Source of the DNA: a virus
Virus record (IMG/VR): IMGVR_UViG_3300032214_000779
Location: 1 to 43,957 of that record
Direction: 5' to 3' (one strand)
DNA length: 43,957 bases
Position numbers and translations under genes: made by a program. The notes under the pieces are model-generated. The model ran no database searches. It was not told where the DNA came from and was given only the letters and a program-made list of their open reading frames with translations. Numbering within the stretch: the first letter of the stretch is position 1; every line of letters begins with the position of its first letter. This document shows, in pieces, positions 8,001 through 17,016 of the stretch.

Positions 8001-10178
8001 CAGACTGATCCATTGGGGGTAACAGGAAATGGTACAACTGGTGCTACTCTTCAGTGGTATGTTAATCCGCAGGAGAACAGCACAGTTTATTACTACTCCA
8101 CGCTGAATCCCTATTTTATAAACGGGACAATCTCAGTACAGTCTTCCCCTATTTCAGACTTTGGAAATATAAGCGATCCTTTATACTATCTTCAAACTAG
8201 AAGTGCTGCTGAAAATGCAGCTATGATTGAAGCAATTTCGAAATGGTATCAGGAAAAGGAGAACGGAAATCTTAAGAAGTTAGGAGACGGAATACAGGAT
8301 CCAAATCCTTTGGTTGATCCAATTAGTGGTGAACCTTATAGAAATCCCCTGGGTATGCCAGTGGTATTAGAGCTGCTGACTGATATTTGGGTATGGGATG
8401 AAATGGGAGTTAATTGGAGCTCCTTGACACTACCGAGCTTTAATGTAGGCGACTATGTTCTTGTTAGACAATATCAGGATGTGTCCACCAATGGGTTAAC
8501 CGGTGGATATTACGGAACCATAACAGCTACAAACTACACACTTGGTGAATATACGCTGAATAAGGACACCGGTGGATCGGTGACTGTAGGAGGTGAAGTT
8601 TTAATCTCACCTATACAGGAGTATTTAATGCTCACCTGGCAGAATATAGACTTTTCTAATATGGTTGAGGTTCAATGGATAATACAAAAGCTTCCAACTG
8701 AACCAGGACTTCCCTATTATTATGAATTTAGAGGAAGTGTACTCGATTATTATAAGTTTGCACACTTCTTACCTTATACAGGAAAGTACAAGGTCACCTG
8801 TAACGTCTATGACGGATTTAACGCTAAGACAAATGTCATAAAGAACAATCTTATAGAGGTGTCACCTACCGTGATCGACATCGATGCTTGGACAAGATAT
8901 AGAGAAGTTGAGTTCTATGAATGGGATCAAACATACAAGCCATGGGAGATGTATCAATCCATCTGGGAATATCCCGCAGAGGGAATGACATACAGCGAGG
9001 TTAATAAAGAAATGCCTGCCCAGATGTTAGCTTATGCCACATACGGGAACAACATAGAGGAAGGTCAAAGCTTATTTGTTGGTGCATATTCCGATCCTAT
9101 AGGAGCCACTGGATTTATAGATCTAACTCAGGCCTTCTTGTCAATATCTGACGTTAGCTCTCCTGAGTCGACAACCTATCTAGGAACATTTGGATTTGCT
9201 CAAATAACTACAACAACAGATCATGGACTTTCCGTTGGTGACTATGTTTGGCTTGCAAACAGTGACACCCCGGAGGTTAATACAAACTGGCAGGTTCAGG
9301 ATGTGCTAAGTTCCACTGTGTTTACAATTTCGCTTACCCTTTCGACGTCCATGAGCGGAGTAACTTATTCTGCAAACTCCAATTCGGTTACTCTTAATGG
9401 AAATGAAAACGTAGCTACCCCTGGAACAATAAAGGTTTATATAGACGGCAGATTGATAGGCGAGACAACCGCTGGAGATATTTTATATAAGACAACAAAC
9501 ACGCTTGTTGCTGCTATTAATCAGCTGGTTACATACCCGGACTTTTATGCTTCTTGTCCCGAACCAACTGGGGCTTCGACTTACATAACCATACAGGCAC
9601 CCGATCTAACAGGCGCTCAATTCAATGGCTCTGTACTGACAACAGAGGTCACTGGATCACTTTCAGTTACTTCTTCGTCTGCAACACTATCCGGCGGTAC
9701 TGGATCCTATTATAATTACACTTTCTGGAACGAAACATCGGACACATATCCAAATCCAAATCTTAGATTCTGGGGGGTTAAGCATCTAGATTGGCAAATA
9801 TTCGAGGAAAGTCAGTGGGAAGATGGCTACGCACACTCCTGGGAAGATTTTGAATATAACGGGGAATGGCTTGGCGGATTTGAAATACACACAGCATCAG
9901 ATGGAGATAATATCAAGGTGAGTACAGCTACAGAGCTTGATCCTGCTCCTGTTGGCGTGACTTTCACAGCAGCTTCTTTTAGCAGTTTAACACTTCAGGA
10001 GGTAGCAGATCAGCTCAATAACTCTAGCGATTCGTATATAAGAAACTTCTATTACACAATAGCTCCTGTTGGTGTATCACCTTCCACCCTAGCAAATAAT
10101 TCGAATCTTGTTAACACCAGCGAAGATGCATTTGCAGTCACTGCTTCTTCCGGAACTACACCACCATATAGAACTTAA
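5016..10178 (+). CDS. Giant baseplate-region protein with YCF48/BNR propeller and PKD-like domain
   Basis: A 1720-aa virion protein. Residues about 190-490 form a beta-propeller of YCF48/BNR type: five Asp-box-like motifs occur about 40 residues apart near 220, 332, 372, 414 and 455 (SVDGGQNF, STDDGDTW, STDAGLNW, TGNFGQSW, TSNGGFSW). A central helical segment near residues 665-725 (FFEINEKRKELLLSGNQIYD and on) resembles the core of large T4-like wedge proteins such as gp7. Residues about 1205-1290 look PKD-like, with strand phrases YKVTCNVYDGF and IEVSP. The C-terminal 400 residues are Ser/Thr/Gly-rich beta repeats. The position after gp25/gp6-like genes favours a peripheral baseplate role. 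gp7 equivalence is an inference; a large adhesin is the alternative. Confidence 0.7.
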   Translation: MADRRLKFFNKSGNPLNFDYVGPTGPTPLDLTFLYVSAVSSSSRGQLDVGSLDNTSTLVFNIQDTNGFNITGWANEIYYFLQRGAEVDITLDILPENQFRGRISSVTIGATSVTVNFSQVSGQVIVSTGKNIKVTTNYAYRPGGYFSGSIFFDQVSSGLYENQQIFVVEEAYALSTNSESWSSVSSGASTLSYIRSVFTDSDTVLVAGRSSSSGLFRYSVDGGQNFSNITLPSSQIIYGLGWNGQSGSSSVFLLSTLSDTNRILVGTGSSSNPSVSAASSIPAIPGGYKNDMRGVAFTDQSGGQTAIAVGRLYSSSDPTGAGTSLDSVIWRSTDDGDTWTDISPTTTAGLWDVVFKNGKGFIVGEDSTLFYSTDAGLNWTQTSSPASSDFRRGFLLSSGKGFAVGSGGVLLTTGNFGQSWSSLDTGFSVDLYDVYFWDEMNGYIVGTGGIILRTSNGGFSWTQMASPTSQDLSTVYANPSSFNYGFAAGTSATVLTASIDSELQYIYPRAGSTGGAGPSIWRSRWDSDNYGDIDVSEIIFTYKIVEDAGGTGGEQYPLIVSYPNLAFPVDYNVNDDYSNGYLISGSTGPARSEALPINVALNATDLYADVYQRKLIVEDLSSGTPSKVLEVDFYGEVVGEDERFRIMLQNVGQVFYPQDANILRDSDPKEPLPNFFEINEKRKELLLSGNQIYDYIGAYKGLINALKFFGYQDLRIKEYWLNLSYNSVQKVSPLLQNLSFLAQYQYQNGGAYTQSVLISDVLDNANKGKYRLEQTYGPGPDGTYVLDVSSEATLVPSRTYKKTSLFGLYYDLNKQTVDVDEYGYPVVIDAFAFTQEEVLIKLFALKERLKSTYLPLNARIVDICGEGIYFTVYNTKAWTDTMVRSDIESGFYLDILANPDFGFLEDLRAFSTRPFTTALQTPENYFDVVDIDVLVYGSTGASGGAVYFSGITATGGNQTIEVYEGKQYNFNLTENLLSSQIGDFDFWLSTTPYPIQTDPLGVTGNGTTGATLQWYVNPQENSTVYYYSTLNPYFINGTISVQSSPISDFGNISDPLYYLQTRSAAENAAMIEAISKWYQEKENGNLKKLGDGIQDPNPLVDPISGEPYRNPLGMPVVLELLTDIWVWDEMGVNWSSLTLPSFNVGDYVLVRQYQDVSTNGLTGGYYGTITATNYTLGEYTLNKDTGGSVTVGGEVLISPIQEYLMLTWQNIDFSNMVEVQWIIQKLPTEPGLPYYYEFRGSVLDYYKFAHFLPYTGKYKVTCNVYDGFNAKTNVIKNNLIEVSPTVIDIDAWTRYREVEFYEWDQTYKPWEMYQSIWEYPAEGMTYSEVNKEMPAQMLAYATYGNNIEEGQSLFVGAYSDPIGATGFIDLTQAFLSISDVSSPESTTYLGTFGFAQITTTTDHGLSVGDYVWLANSDTPEVNTNWQVQDVLSSTVFTISLTLSTSMSGVTYSANSNSVTLNGNENVATPGTIKVYIDGRLIGETTAGDILYKTTNTLVAAINQLVTYPDFYASCPEPTGASTYITIQAPDLTGAQFNGSVLTTEVTGSLSVTSSSATLSGGTGSYYNYTFWNETSDTYPNPNLRFWGVKHLDWQIFEESQWEDGYAHSWEDFEYNGEWLGGFEIHTASDGDNIKVSTATELDPAPVGVTFTAASFSSLTLQEVADQLNNSSDSYIRNFYYTIAPVGVSPSTLANNSNLVNTSEDAFAVTASSGTTPPYRT

Positions 10179-10197
10179 TCCTTAATTTTTCTACCTC

Positions 10198-10206
10198 AAT
10201 ATATAA
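10198..10206 (+). promoter_or_regulatory. Promoter-like AATATATAA before the second giant gene
   Basis: AATATATAA followed by TT lies 13 bases before the ATG at 10211, and the same nine bases plus TT precede the ATG at 30102. If it acts as a -10 element, the transcript would begin almost at the start codon, giving a nearly leaderless message. It could instead be an A/T-rich unstructured initiation region. Confidence 0.25.
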
Positions 10207-10210
10207 TTGG

Positions 10211-13200
10211 ATGTCATACACAGGTTTATACAGTTTAGGGTTCGATATAGATTCAGATGATAGGATTTGGGTAGTCGGACAAGATTTGAGAATGTTTAAT
10301 GGTGCAACTTGGACCTATTACAATTATCAGAATTCAGCAGTCCCCTCGGTTGCTCCATATTATCTCGATACGAGAACAATATCAATATCTCCAGATGGAA
10401 CGAAATGGGTCGGCTGTGCCGAGATAGAAACCCTAGACGATCCAGCTATTTTTTATATAGCTCCGGATGATGTCAATATTGGAAAATCTTGGTCGTTTAA
10501 TGATATAGATACTTTTGATACCCCTATGGAGGTTTCTAAAATATACGCTTGTCCCTATGGTAATGACGTCTTGGCTTTTTTGAATCCTCTTGGAACTTCA
10601 GATTTAACATTCTCTGGATCTTTTGGCACCGTGTATTACTGGGATAAAATAGCCACGATAGGCACAACCGGTGATGTTGTTGCAAGCACGTTTACTGATG
10701 TCAATAATGGTGTAGCTGTTGCTAATAATGAGATATGGACAACTAGCGATGCTGGGTTTACCTGGGATGCTGGACCAACTGCTTCGACTGCTGGTGATTA
10801 CTTTACCGATGTTACTAGCTACTCAACTAGTGTTTTTGCACTGACCGCCTTTGGTAATTATTTTATTAGTTCTGATAGCGGTGCTACCTGGTCAGCTGAG
10901 CAGACAATAACTGGATATTCTGTTGGTACTAATGGTACAACAAGAAGTGCTAGTTATAGAGCTGCTACGAACAGCTTAATGATAATATCTGCTGATGACG
11001 CTACTGATTTGAGTTACAAATCATATACAGCAGATGGCGGTTTTACCTGGACGGTTAGCGCTACTCCAGGATCGGGTACCTCTTTTATTCTGAATCTCAA
11101 ATATGAAACATCATCGCTATCTATTGGATTTTTTAGAAACCTAACTACTGGTGGATATGAGATTTTACGAAGTATCTCCCCGGATTTTATTAATTTTGGC
11201 CCCTTTTCTGCAACAAATTCAATTTATCCATACAATGCTGCTGTAAGATTCGGTAACAACTTCATTGGAGTAGGAGATAACGGGCAAATAGTTAGATCCC
11301 TTAATTTAGGGACAACCTGGTCTTTCAGGGATTCCGGTACAACGAATAATCTTAAAGCAATAAGCTTAAACCCAAATAACACCAACGAGATTTTCGTTTC
11401 AGGTGAGGATGGAACAATTCTAAAATCTAGCGACCTAGCGGCTACATGGTATCCTGATCTTAAATCAGGAAACGTTACCGGTTCTTTAAATACCATCAAC
11501 ATTCTGGGTGGAGCTACTGGCTATTCTCTGGGCTCATCAGGTTCCGTTTATAGCGAGATCGCATATTCAGGACTGACCGGAGGTTATCTATATAGGTATG
11601 ACATTCCAAACGATTCCTGGCAAAGAGTGGCCGATGGTTACACCTGGCCCCATATCTACGATATAAAAGCTAGAGGATTTGGTGGTGATGATTATAGATA
11701 CTACCTTGGAACTAATCAAGGTATAATAGAGATACCAGGTGAAGAACTAGGTGTTTCCTATTTAGAAGGTGGTATACCTTACATCCCGTCTGCTAACTTC
11801 TATAATTCATCAAACTTCTCGAATCTAAGCGATAACGTTTATTCTCTTGGACTGGATGAGAACTTTAATTTATGGTCCGGTTCAGATGCAGGAAAGCTTC
11901 AGTTTTGGGATTTCCAAAAGTGGCAGACATTCGACACACCAGGTGCAACCGCTAGTGTAACTAGCATGGTGATAAGAGAAAATGGACACGTTTTCTGGGG
12001 CAACTACGATATAGGACCTGGTCTTTATCACTTTAACGGGGTCACAGCTTCTAATATAGGTCTAACCGGAAGCGATCAGATATTAGCTTTAGGACTGCAG
12101 AATAGAAACAGAAACCAGGATGGTATCCTAACATATCAGTACGACATCTGGATGCTTAAGCAGAACAATCTGGAAAGACTCTCCTATGAGATACCACACG
12201 TCAAGGCCTCAAGCCTACAAGACGGAGCAACCGGATGGAACTTTACATATTATAATCAAGCAACAGGAGCTAACAGACCTTTTGCTAATTCTATACCCAA
12301 TGTGAATAAGTACACATGGGAATATCCTTATTGGCAGTCATACCAAACGGATTACCTGCAGTACAAATTCCCAGGTTTGGATCCAAGAAATCTTTTCTTG
12401 ACAACTGAACTTTCATCGATAGCTTCAGGAGAAGCAGGAAAACAGTCTTATTGGAATAATCCACCTATACCTTCGACTTCAGATATAGACCTTTCTAATA
12501 GCGTTCAAGAAGCAAAGTGGGCTCAGATTCTTTCCAATCTATCTGTTGCAAATGTTACGGATTTTCAGATTTATACGAACTGTGTGATTGACACCGGAAC
12601 TCATAAGAGATATCTTCTTGGCGGAGCCATAAAAGCAAGATATGAGCCATTTAGTAATGGCGTAGAGGTTAGCCCTAATTCCAATGGAATAATCTTAGGA
12701 ACTGATATAACTGGAGCAACAGCTTATCTGTTCGGTACTAATCCAACTTTAGCTGGATCCATAGATGTACAGGGCGGCGAAACTTATGATGCTTCGGATT
12801 CACCATCAGCTACCGATTCATACACCGGATTTATAGCAAGCTACGATGAGGACGGAAGGGTGGTTGATGTTATGACCATACCTGGTAAAAGTACAAAGGT
12901 AGTAAGAATAATACCATCCGAGGACGGTAAATCAATCTATGTAGGCGGATCATTCAATGGATTAATCGAGGCTGGTGATTACATTTGGTCTTCATTCCTA
13001 CCGTCAGCAGGTCCTACCGGTGCTCCGGTTGGATTGACTAATGCTGATGTAGCTGGACTACAGACCGACTATGATTGGATCTATACACCAGGTGGAACTG
13101 GTGAATATTCACCAAACGTAAACATAGATTGGACATATAGGAGCTCTTCTAGTACAAGCACATCGGACTCTAACTTTAGATTATATGGTGAAGATGGTAT

Positions 13201-15277
13201 AACCCAGGTACCAGGTGATCTATCATCTTCTGGCTCTGTTAAGTACATATCTGTTGGACAATCACCTGTGACGGGAACTCTTTCAACTACGAACTCGGAT
13301 CTCTACACGGGGATGGTTATTCAAATAGGAAGCGCTTATTATAGAATAGACACCATAAGCTTCCTGCTACCGGATTCAAATTTTGCTTTCCCCGTTTATT
13401 GCTTTGGTGTTACCTGGGTTTCAGGATCACAATCACTTTCATCTGGAACTGATTACACATTCGATTTCTGGTATTGGAATCAGTTGTCTTTCCCGCTCTT
13501 CAGAACAGGAGTAACCGATACATCAGCGGTTGAACTAGCTACTGGTATATTCATAATGGAGTTAACCAACAATATTGGAAACACTACATCTCTAAGGGAC
13601 GTTAATTCAGAGACTTCTTGGAAATATCAGGTTAAGAATTTTAGGCATTTTCCTGCCACATTGAACACAGCTAATTCATATAACTTAGAGCAGTTGATGA
13701 TGGATTCGTCTATGGGCGAATTTTCATTCTCCTTCCAGATGGATTATACTTCATCCAATTATGAAACTTCTTTATTGAAAAATTCATGGAACAGAACAAC
13801 CGATAACATATATGTTCCTGAAATCATAGGAAACGACGGAAGTGCTACTGATGTTAACGGAATAGTTGTTATGAATTCTGTAGATTTCAGCTTGAGAAGT
13901 GCAGCCCAGATTAACAACAACGGCATCGATTACATAGGATCCGTTTCTATTGCTTCTCTTTCCGGTACCGATACGGTAGCTGTTAATGGATCAACCAACA
14001 TAGATTTTAATATAGCGGGTGTTACTTTTACCAACCCAACGGTGTATTCCGGTCATAAACCATTCTATTTTATATTGGACTATTCCGATCCTTCAAATTT
14101 AGGTGTCACTGGTGGATTTTTTAGTTCATTTGGATCTGATCAGACAAATCTTAAACCTGGCATAAGAAACGCAGGATATCTGAGCAAGTATAATGGTTTT
14201 TACACCCTGACAAATCAACACTACGGAGCAACATCCGGTGTCTATCTCAATAAGAATATAGAACTTGGATTGCCTTGCCAGTATCTAGTAACTGGATTTA
14301 TTAACCCCTCAAATTCCACGGAGAAAGTAGTTTTTGGACCACTAAAAGATATACAAACCATAACACAAACGGGATCAGGATCCCCTGCAGGTAACGATAG
14401 CGATCTTTTTAATTCAAAGGTGAATGTAAGGAACGAAGGTGATCTAATTGGTTTATTTGCTGGAGCAACCTCTGCTTCTTCTGGCTCTAATTTACAAACG
14501 ATATATGTCTTTAAACAGGATTTAGAAACTGGCGTAGTAAACACTATCAACCTAGGTGGAATTAGGACAGTATCAGGTAATTTGATATCATCGGACAATG
14601 ACGGAAATATATTTTTTACCGGTAATAATATATCATTATTTGGTGGAACAACTGGACCATCCTGGATAGACTCTGTTACAACCAGTGCTAATTCAAACAT
14701 ATATTCATTCCTCTCGGAGCAGTATGTTCCGGCTGTTGGGATTAACATGGGTCAAATAATATCCAGACCTGGATCTAATCCTTGGACGTGGTGTGATGTA
14801 CATCAAACTGATAGGGGTATGAGCGTACCGCAGCTTTGCACTATATTCTTTTCAAACTATAATTCCGCTATCTACGGTAAGCAGAACAACGTTTGGATTC
14901 TAAGCGATGCTAGAACAGGTGAGCAGATTCTAAATGTTAAGAATACTCCATACTTCATATACACATTTGCACAACCCGGTTACTACTCAATATACAACTC
15001 TGTTGAAGATGCATTTGGAAACGTTTTTGAAGTTACCAAGCCAGCATTCATAACCGTTGTTAATCACAGGGACAAGAATCCAAATGATGAGAATCCTTTT
15101 GTTGTTAACTCATCTGATTATGAATGGCCTTTACCTCCTACAACAACGGAGGACGAAATACAGCTACTGAAGAAAAACATGGCTCAGGATCAGCTACAGA
15201 ACATAAATAACAATAAGCTTCCTTTCTATTCCAATCTAGTTATTAGGGATAGCACGGATGCTACTTTTAATCAATAA
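10211..15277 (+). CDS. Giant virion protein with regulator-type and YCF48 propellers and PKD-like C-terminus
   Basis: A 1688-aa protein. Two stretches resemble the 'two-component regulator propeller' repeat (GLYSLGFDIDSDDRIWVVG at the N-terminus; NVYSLGLDENFNLWSGSDAG near residue 545). Between them are Asp-box-like blades near residues 176, 220, 273, 362 and 406 (SDAGFTW, SDSGATW, ADGGFTW, LNLGTTW, SDLAATW). Residues about 830-930 contain a beta-strand repeat region (SYDEDGRVVDVMTIPGKSTK). Near residues 1570-1620 there is a PKD-like end (AQPGYYSIYNSVEDAFGNVF). It shares this propeller-plus-PKD plan with the preceding gene, from which 32 bases and a frame change separate it. They are probably related partner proteins of the baseplate or fibre network. 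The function is inferred from context. Regulator-type propellers are common in Bacteroidota proteins, which supports such a host. Confidence 0.68.
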   Translation: MSYTGLYSLGFDIDSDDRIWVVGQDLRMFNGATWTYYNYQNSAVPSVAPYYLDTRTISISPDGTKWVGCAEIETLDDPAIFYIAPDDVNIGKSWSFNDIDTFDTPMEVSKIYACPYGNDVLAFLNPLGTSDLTFSGSFGTVYYWDKIATIGTTGDVVASTFTDVNNGVAVANNEIWTTSDAGFTWDAGPTASTAGDYFTDVTSYSTSVFALTAFGNYFISSDSGATWSAEQTITGYSVGTNGTTRSASYRAATNSLMIISADDATDLSYKSYTADGGFTWTVSATPGSGTSFILNLKYETSSLSIGFFRNLTTGGYEILRSISPDFINFGPFSATNSIYPYNAAVRFGNNFIGVGDNGQIVRSLNLGTTWSFRDSGTTNNLKAISLNPNNTNEIFVSGEDGTILKSSDLAATWYPDLKSGNVTGSLNTINILGGATGYSLGSSGSVYSEIAYSGLTGGYLYRYDIPNDSWQRVADGYTWPHIYDIKARGFGGDDYRYYLGTNQGIIEIPGEELGVSYLEGGIPYIPSANFYNSSNFSNLSDNVYSLGLDENFNLWSGSDAGKLQFWDFQKWQTFDTPGATASVTSMVIRENGHVFWGNYDIGPGLYHFNGVTASNIGLTGSDQILALGLQNRNRNQDGILTYQYDIWMLKQNNLERLSYEIPHVKASSLQDGATGWNFTYYNQATGANRPFANSIPNVNKYTWEYPYWQSYQTDYLQYKFPGLDPRNLFLTTELSSIASGEAGKQSYWNNPPIPSTSDIDLSNSVQEAKWAQILSNLSVANVTDFQIYTNCVIDTGTHKRYLLGGAIKARYEPFSNGVEVSPNSNGIILGTDITGATAYLFGTNPTLAGSIDVQGGETYDASDSPSATDSYTGFIASYDEDGRVVDVMTIPGKSTKVVRIIPSEDGKSIYVGGSFNGLIEAGDYIWSSFLPSAGPTGAPVGLTNADVAGLQTDYDWIYTPGGTGEYSPNVNIDWTYRSSSSTSTSDSNFRLYGEDGITQVPGDLSSSGSVKYISVGQSPVTGTLSTTNSDLYTGMVIQIGSAYYRIDTISFLLPDSNFAFPVYCFGVTWVSGSQSLSSGTDYTFDFWYWNQLSFPLFRTGVTDTSAVELATGIFIMELTNNIGNTTSLRDVNSETSWKYQVKNFRHFPATLNTANSYNLEQLMMDSSMGEFSFSFQMDYTSSNYETSLLKNSWNRTTDNIYVPEIIGNDGSATDVNGIVVMNSVDFSLRSAAQINNNGIDYIGSVSIASLSGTDTVAVNGSTNIDFNIAGVTFTNPTVYSGHKPFYFILDYSDPSNLGVTGGFFSSFGSDQTNLKPGIRNAGYLSKYNGFYTLTNQHYGATSGVYLNKNIELGLPCQYLVTGFINPSNSTEKVVFGPLKDIQTITQTGSGSPAGNDSDLFNSKVNVRNEGDLIGLFAGATSASSGSNLQTIYVFKQDLETGVVNTINLGGIRTVSGNLISSDNDGNIFFTGNNISLFGGTTGPSWIDSVTTSANSNIYSFLSEQYVPAVGINMGQIISRPGSNPWTWCDVHQTDRGMSVPQLCTIFFSNYNSAIYGKQNNVWILSDARTGEQILNVKNTPYFIYTFAQPGYYSIYNSVEDAFGNVFEVTKPAFITVVNHRDKNPNDENPFVVNSSDYEWPLPPTTTEDEIQLLKKNMAQDQLQNINNNKLPFYSNLVIRDSTDATFNQ

Positions 15278-15331
15278 AAATTTTAATATAAAATCGGATA
15301 CTTTTAATGTTTAACGTATACAATAACTAGT

Positions 15332-16012
15332 ATGGAAAATACAAACAAAATCCCCAACTCTGAAAAGAGGAAACCTAAGAATCCAATTAAATTCAAGGTT
15401 GAATTAAACGATGAGCAAAAAAATGCTAAATCTATAATTTATGAAAGTCCAGTTGTCCTTATGAAAGGTCAAGCTGGATCTGGTAAAACACTTGCTGCCT
15501 GTCAGGTTGCTCTGGATATGTTTTTCAAAAGAGAAATTGAAAAAATAATTATAACCAGACCTACAGTAGCTAAAGAAGATATCGGATTCTTACCCGGTGA
15601 CCTAAAAGAAAAAATGGATCCATGGTTAGCACCTATCTATTCTAACCTTTATCTTTTGTATGACAAGGATAAGATTGACAAGATGATTACTAACGGAGAA
15701 ATCGAGATAGTACCCTTCGCTTTTATGAGAGGTAGAACCTTTCCAAATTGCTTCGTCATAGTGGACGAATGCCAGAATATAACACACGGCCAGACCGAGA
15801 TGATGTTAGGCCGTTTGGGTAAAGGTGGTAAAATGGTTTTCTGCGGAGATATCAGTCAAACCGACCTTAAAAACAAGAAAGATTCTGGTATTAGCTTCTT
15901 TGCTAGATTAGAGGAGAACGTCAAAGGAGTTAGAATCGTTGTCCTTAAGACTAATCATAGACACGAGATAGTAGAACCGATATTGAGAATATATCAGGAG
16001 TACAGGGACTAA
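15332..16012 (+). CDS. phoH: PhoH-like ATPase
   Basis: This 226-aa protein is the compact single-domain PhoH form common in phages. It has a clear Walker A motif GQAGSGKT (residues 46-53), the PhoH signature ITRPTVAKEDIGFLPGDLKEKM (about 74-95, including the R-P and L-P-G-D elements), Walker B VIVDECQN (142-149), and a motif CGDISQTD (171-178) followed by an NHRHEIV arginine motif (208-214). PhoH proteins are RNA/DNA-dependent ATPases or helicases whose role in phage infection is uncertain. It stands alone between virion genes. Its 54-base A/T-rich upstream gap holds no GATATATA motif, suggesting it is expressed differently from the neighbouring structural genes. No host PhoH N-terminal KH domain is present. 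Confidence 0.93.
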   Translation: MENTNKIPNSEKRKPKNPIKFKVELNDEQKNAKSIIYESPVVLMKGQAGSGKTLAACQVALDMFFKREIEKIIITRPTVAKEDIGFLPGDLKEKMDPWLAPIYSNLYLLYDKDKIDKMITNGEIEIVPFAFMRGRTFPNCFVIVDECQNITHGQTEMMLGRLGKGGKMVFCGDISQTDLKNKKDSGISFFARLEENVKGVRIVVLKTNHRHEIVEPILRIYQEYRD

Positions 16013-16041
16013 ATCACCTTTTAAGTCCTCTTTAAGAAGAT

Positions 16042-16051
16042 GATATATAAA
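16042..16051 (+). promoter_or_regulatory. Promoter-like motif GATATATAAA
   Basis: An exact copy of the ten bases at 2332-2341, here 33 bases before the ATG at 16075 and after the phoH stop. It would drive the 307-, 733- and 1199-aa virion genes, which follow one another with gaps of 18 and 5 bases. Confidence 0.4.
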
Positions 16052-16074
16052 TTCGAAAAATAATAAATTAAAAA

Positions 16075-16998
16075 ATGGCATCAGTTAGTATCACTGAAAT
16101 ATTAGGATCGGATTCTATATCCGGATCTAGAATCACAATAAATTCTAATTTTTTAATCCTCCAGAATTGGGTTAATGGATTTGAAAGCGTGTTTGGAATC
16201 GATACCTCCACGGGGGTTATGGATTTAACAAGTGCTTCCACTGGTAGAGTTTCAGCTTTGACTATCAGAGCAAACACATTTTCAACACCCGCTTCAGGAA
16301 CTGCTTTATCGTCAATAACAAGTTCAGGAGCAGCTTCTTTTGTTTCAACGTCAACCCAGACCTTAGCGGTTTCTGGAGCATCCACATTTAGTGGTGCAGT
16401 TGGTATAGCATCAGATTTAGCTCAGGCTTCGGGTGTTACCGCTAGCTTTGCTGGTAATGTTGGATACACATCCAGAACAACTTACGGAGCTTATTATAAC
16501 GAGGTTCATGCGAACAACTGGTCTACTAACGGATCTTTGGCTGTTGGAACACCTGGATTAACTGCTGCTTTCCCTGTCAGTACAACTGGAGTTGGAGGTG
16601 GCGGTATCACTACCAACGTTAACAATCCCTATGTTTTAACCGGAACAGAGGATGTTATTTATGCTAACTGCGGCCCAACTGGATTCTTTATGAAAGTGGT
16701 TGATGGCAACGGTGCTACTGCCTCTAGCTTACCTACTGGATTTAGATTTACTATAGTTAATACAGCAAGAGCAACCAATCCGTTTATTGCTACCGGTGTC
16801 ACTGGCGTTACCCAAACTTATTACACTGGCTTTAACACCTCTACCACATATGGGTCTTACACGGGTGTAACATTTGCTTCCAATACACCATATAGAAGTT
16901 CGGTTACCCTCCAATGGGAACCTAGAATAGCAGGAGATCAGTCAACTCAAAAAGGATCTTGGGTGATTGTTAATGGTGTCAATGTAACAGCTGGATAA
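16075..16998 (+). CDS. Fibre-type virion protein with shared N-terminal anchor motif
   Basis: A 307-aa protein rich in Ser, Thr, Ala and Gly, typical of phage fibre shafts. The first 40 residues contain DSIS (13-16) and NSNF (23-26). The same residues appear at the same positions in the collagen-like fibre proteins at 28373 and 30102, and one position earlier in the one at 31811. This suggests a common attachment site on the virion. Residues about 60-145 are imperfect short repeats (GTALSSITSSGAASF, STQTLAVSGASTFSGAV) of the kind that form trimeric beta shafts. The C-terminal 120 residues are a distinct domain ending in GSWVIVNGVNV and may be the distal tip. The receptor is unknown. Confidence 0.6.
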   Translation: MASVSITEILGSDSISGSRITINSNFLILQNWVNGFESVFGIDTSTGVMDLTSASTGRVSALTIRANTFSTPASGTALSSITSSGAASFVSTSTQTLAVSGASTFSGAVGIASDLAQASGVTASFAGNVGYTSRTTYGAYYNEVHANNWSTNGSLAVGTPGLTAAFPVSTTGVGGGGITTNVNNPYVLTGTEDVIYANCGPTGFFMKVVDGNGATASSLPTGFRFTIVNTARATNPFIATGVTGVTQTYYTGFNTSTTYGSYTGVTFASNTPYRSSVTLQWEPRIAGDQSTQKGSWVIVNGVNVTAG

Positions 16999-17016
16999 AA
17001 AACTTAGAAAGAAGAA

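Noticed and set aside
14242-14748. 168-residue open frame on the minus strand inside the second giant gene
   Set aside because: It lies wholly antisense to a well supported coding frame, has low-complexity composition typical of a shadow frame, and no minus-strand gene context exists anywhere in the window.
5016-15277. The two giant genes as one gene broken by a frameshift
   Set aside because: The first ends in a stop followed by an A/T-rich gap with a promoter-like motif, and the second begins with its own propeller repeat; no open frame bridges the 32-base gap. They look like paralogous or partner proteins.
15280-15294. ATTTTA-ATA-TAAAAT palindrome after the second giant gene
   Set aside because: The stem is A/T-only, the loop is three bases and no T run follows; it is too weak to call a terminator or operator.
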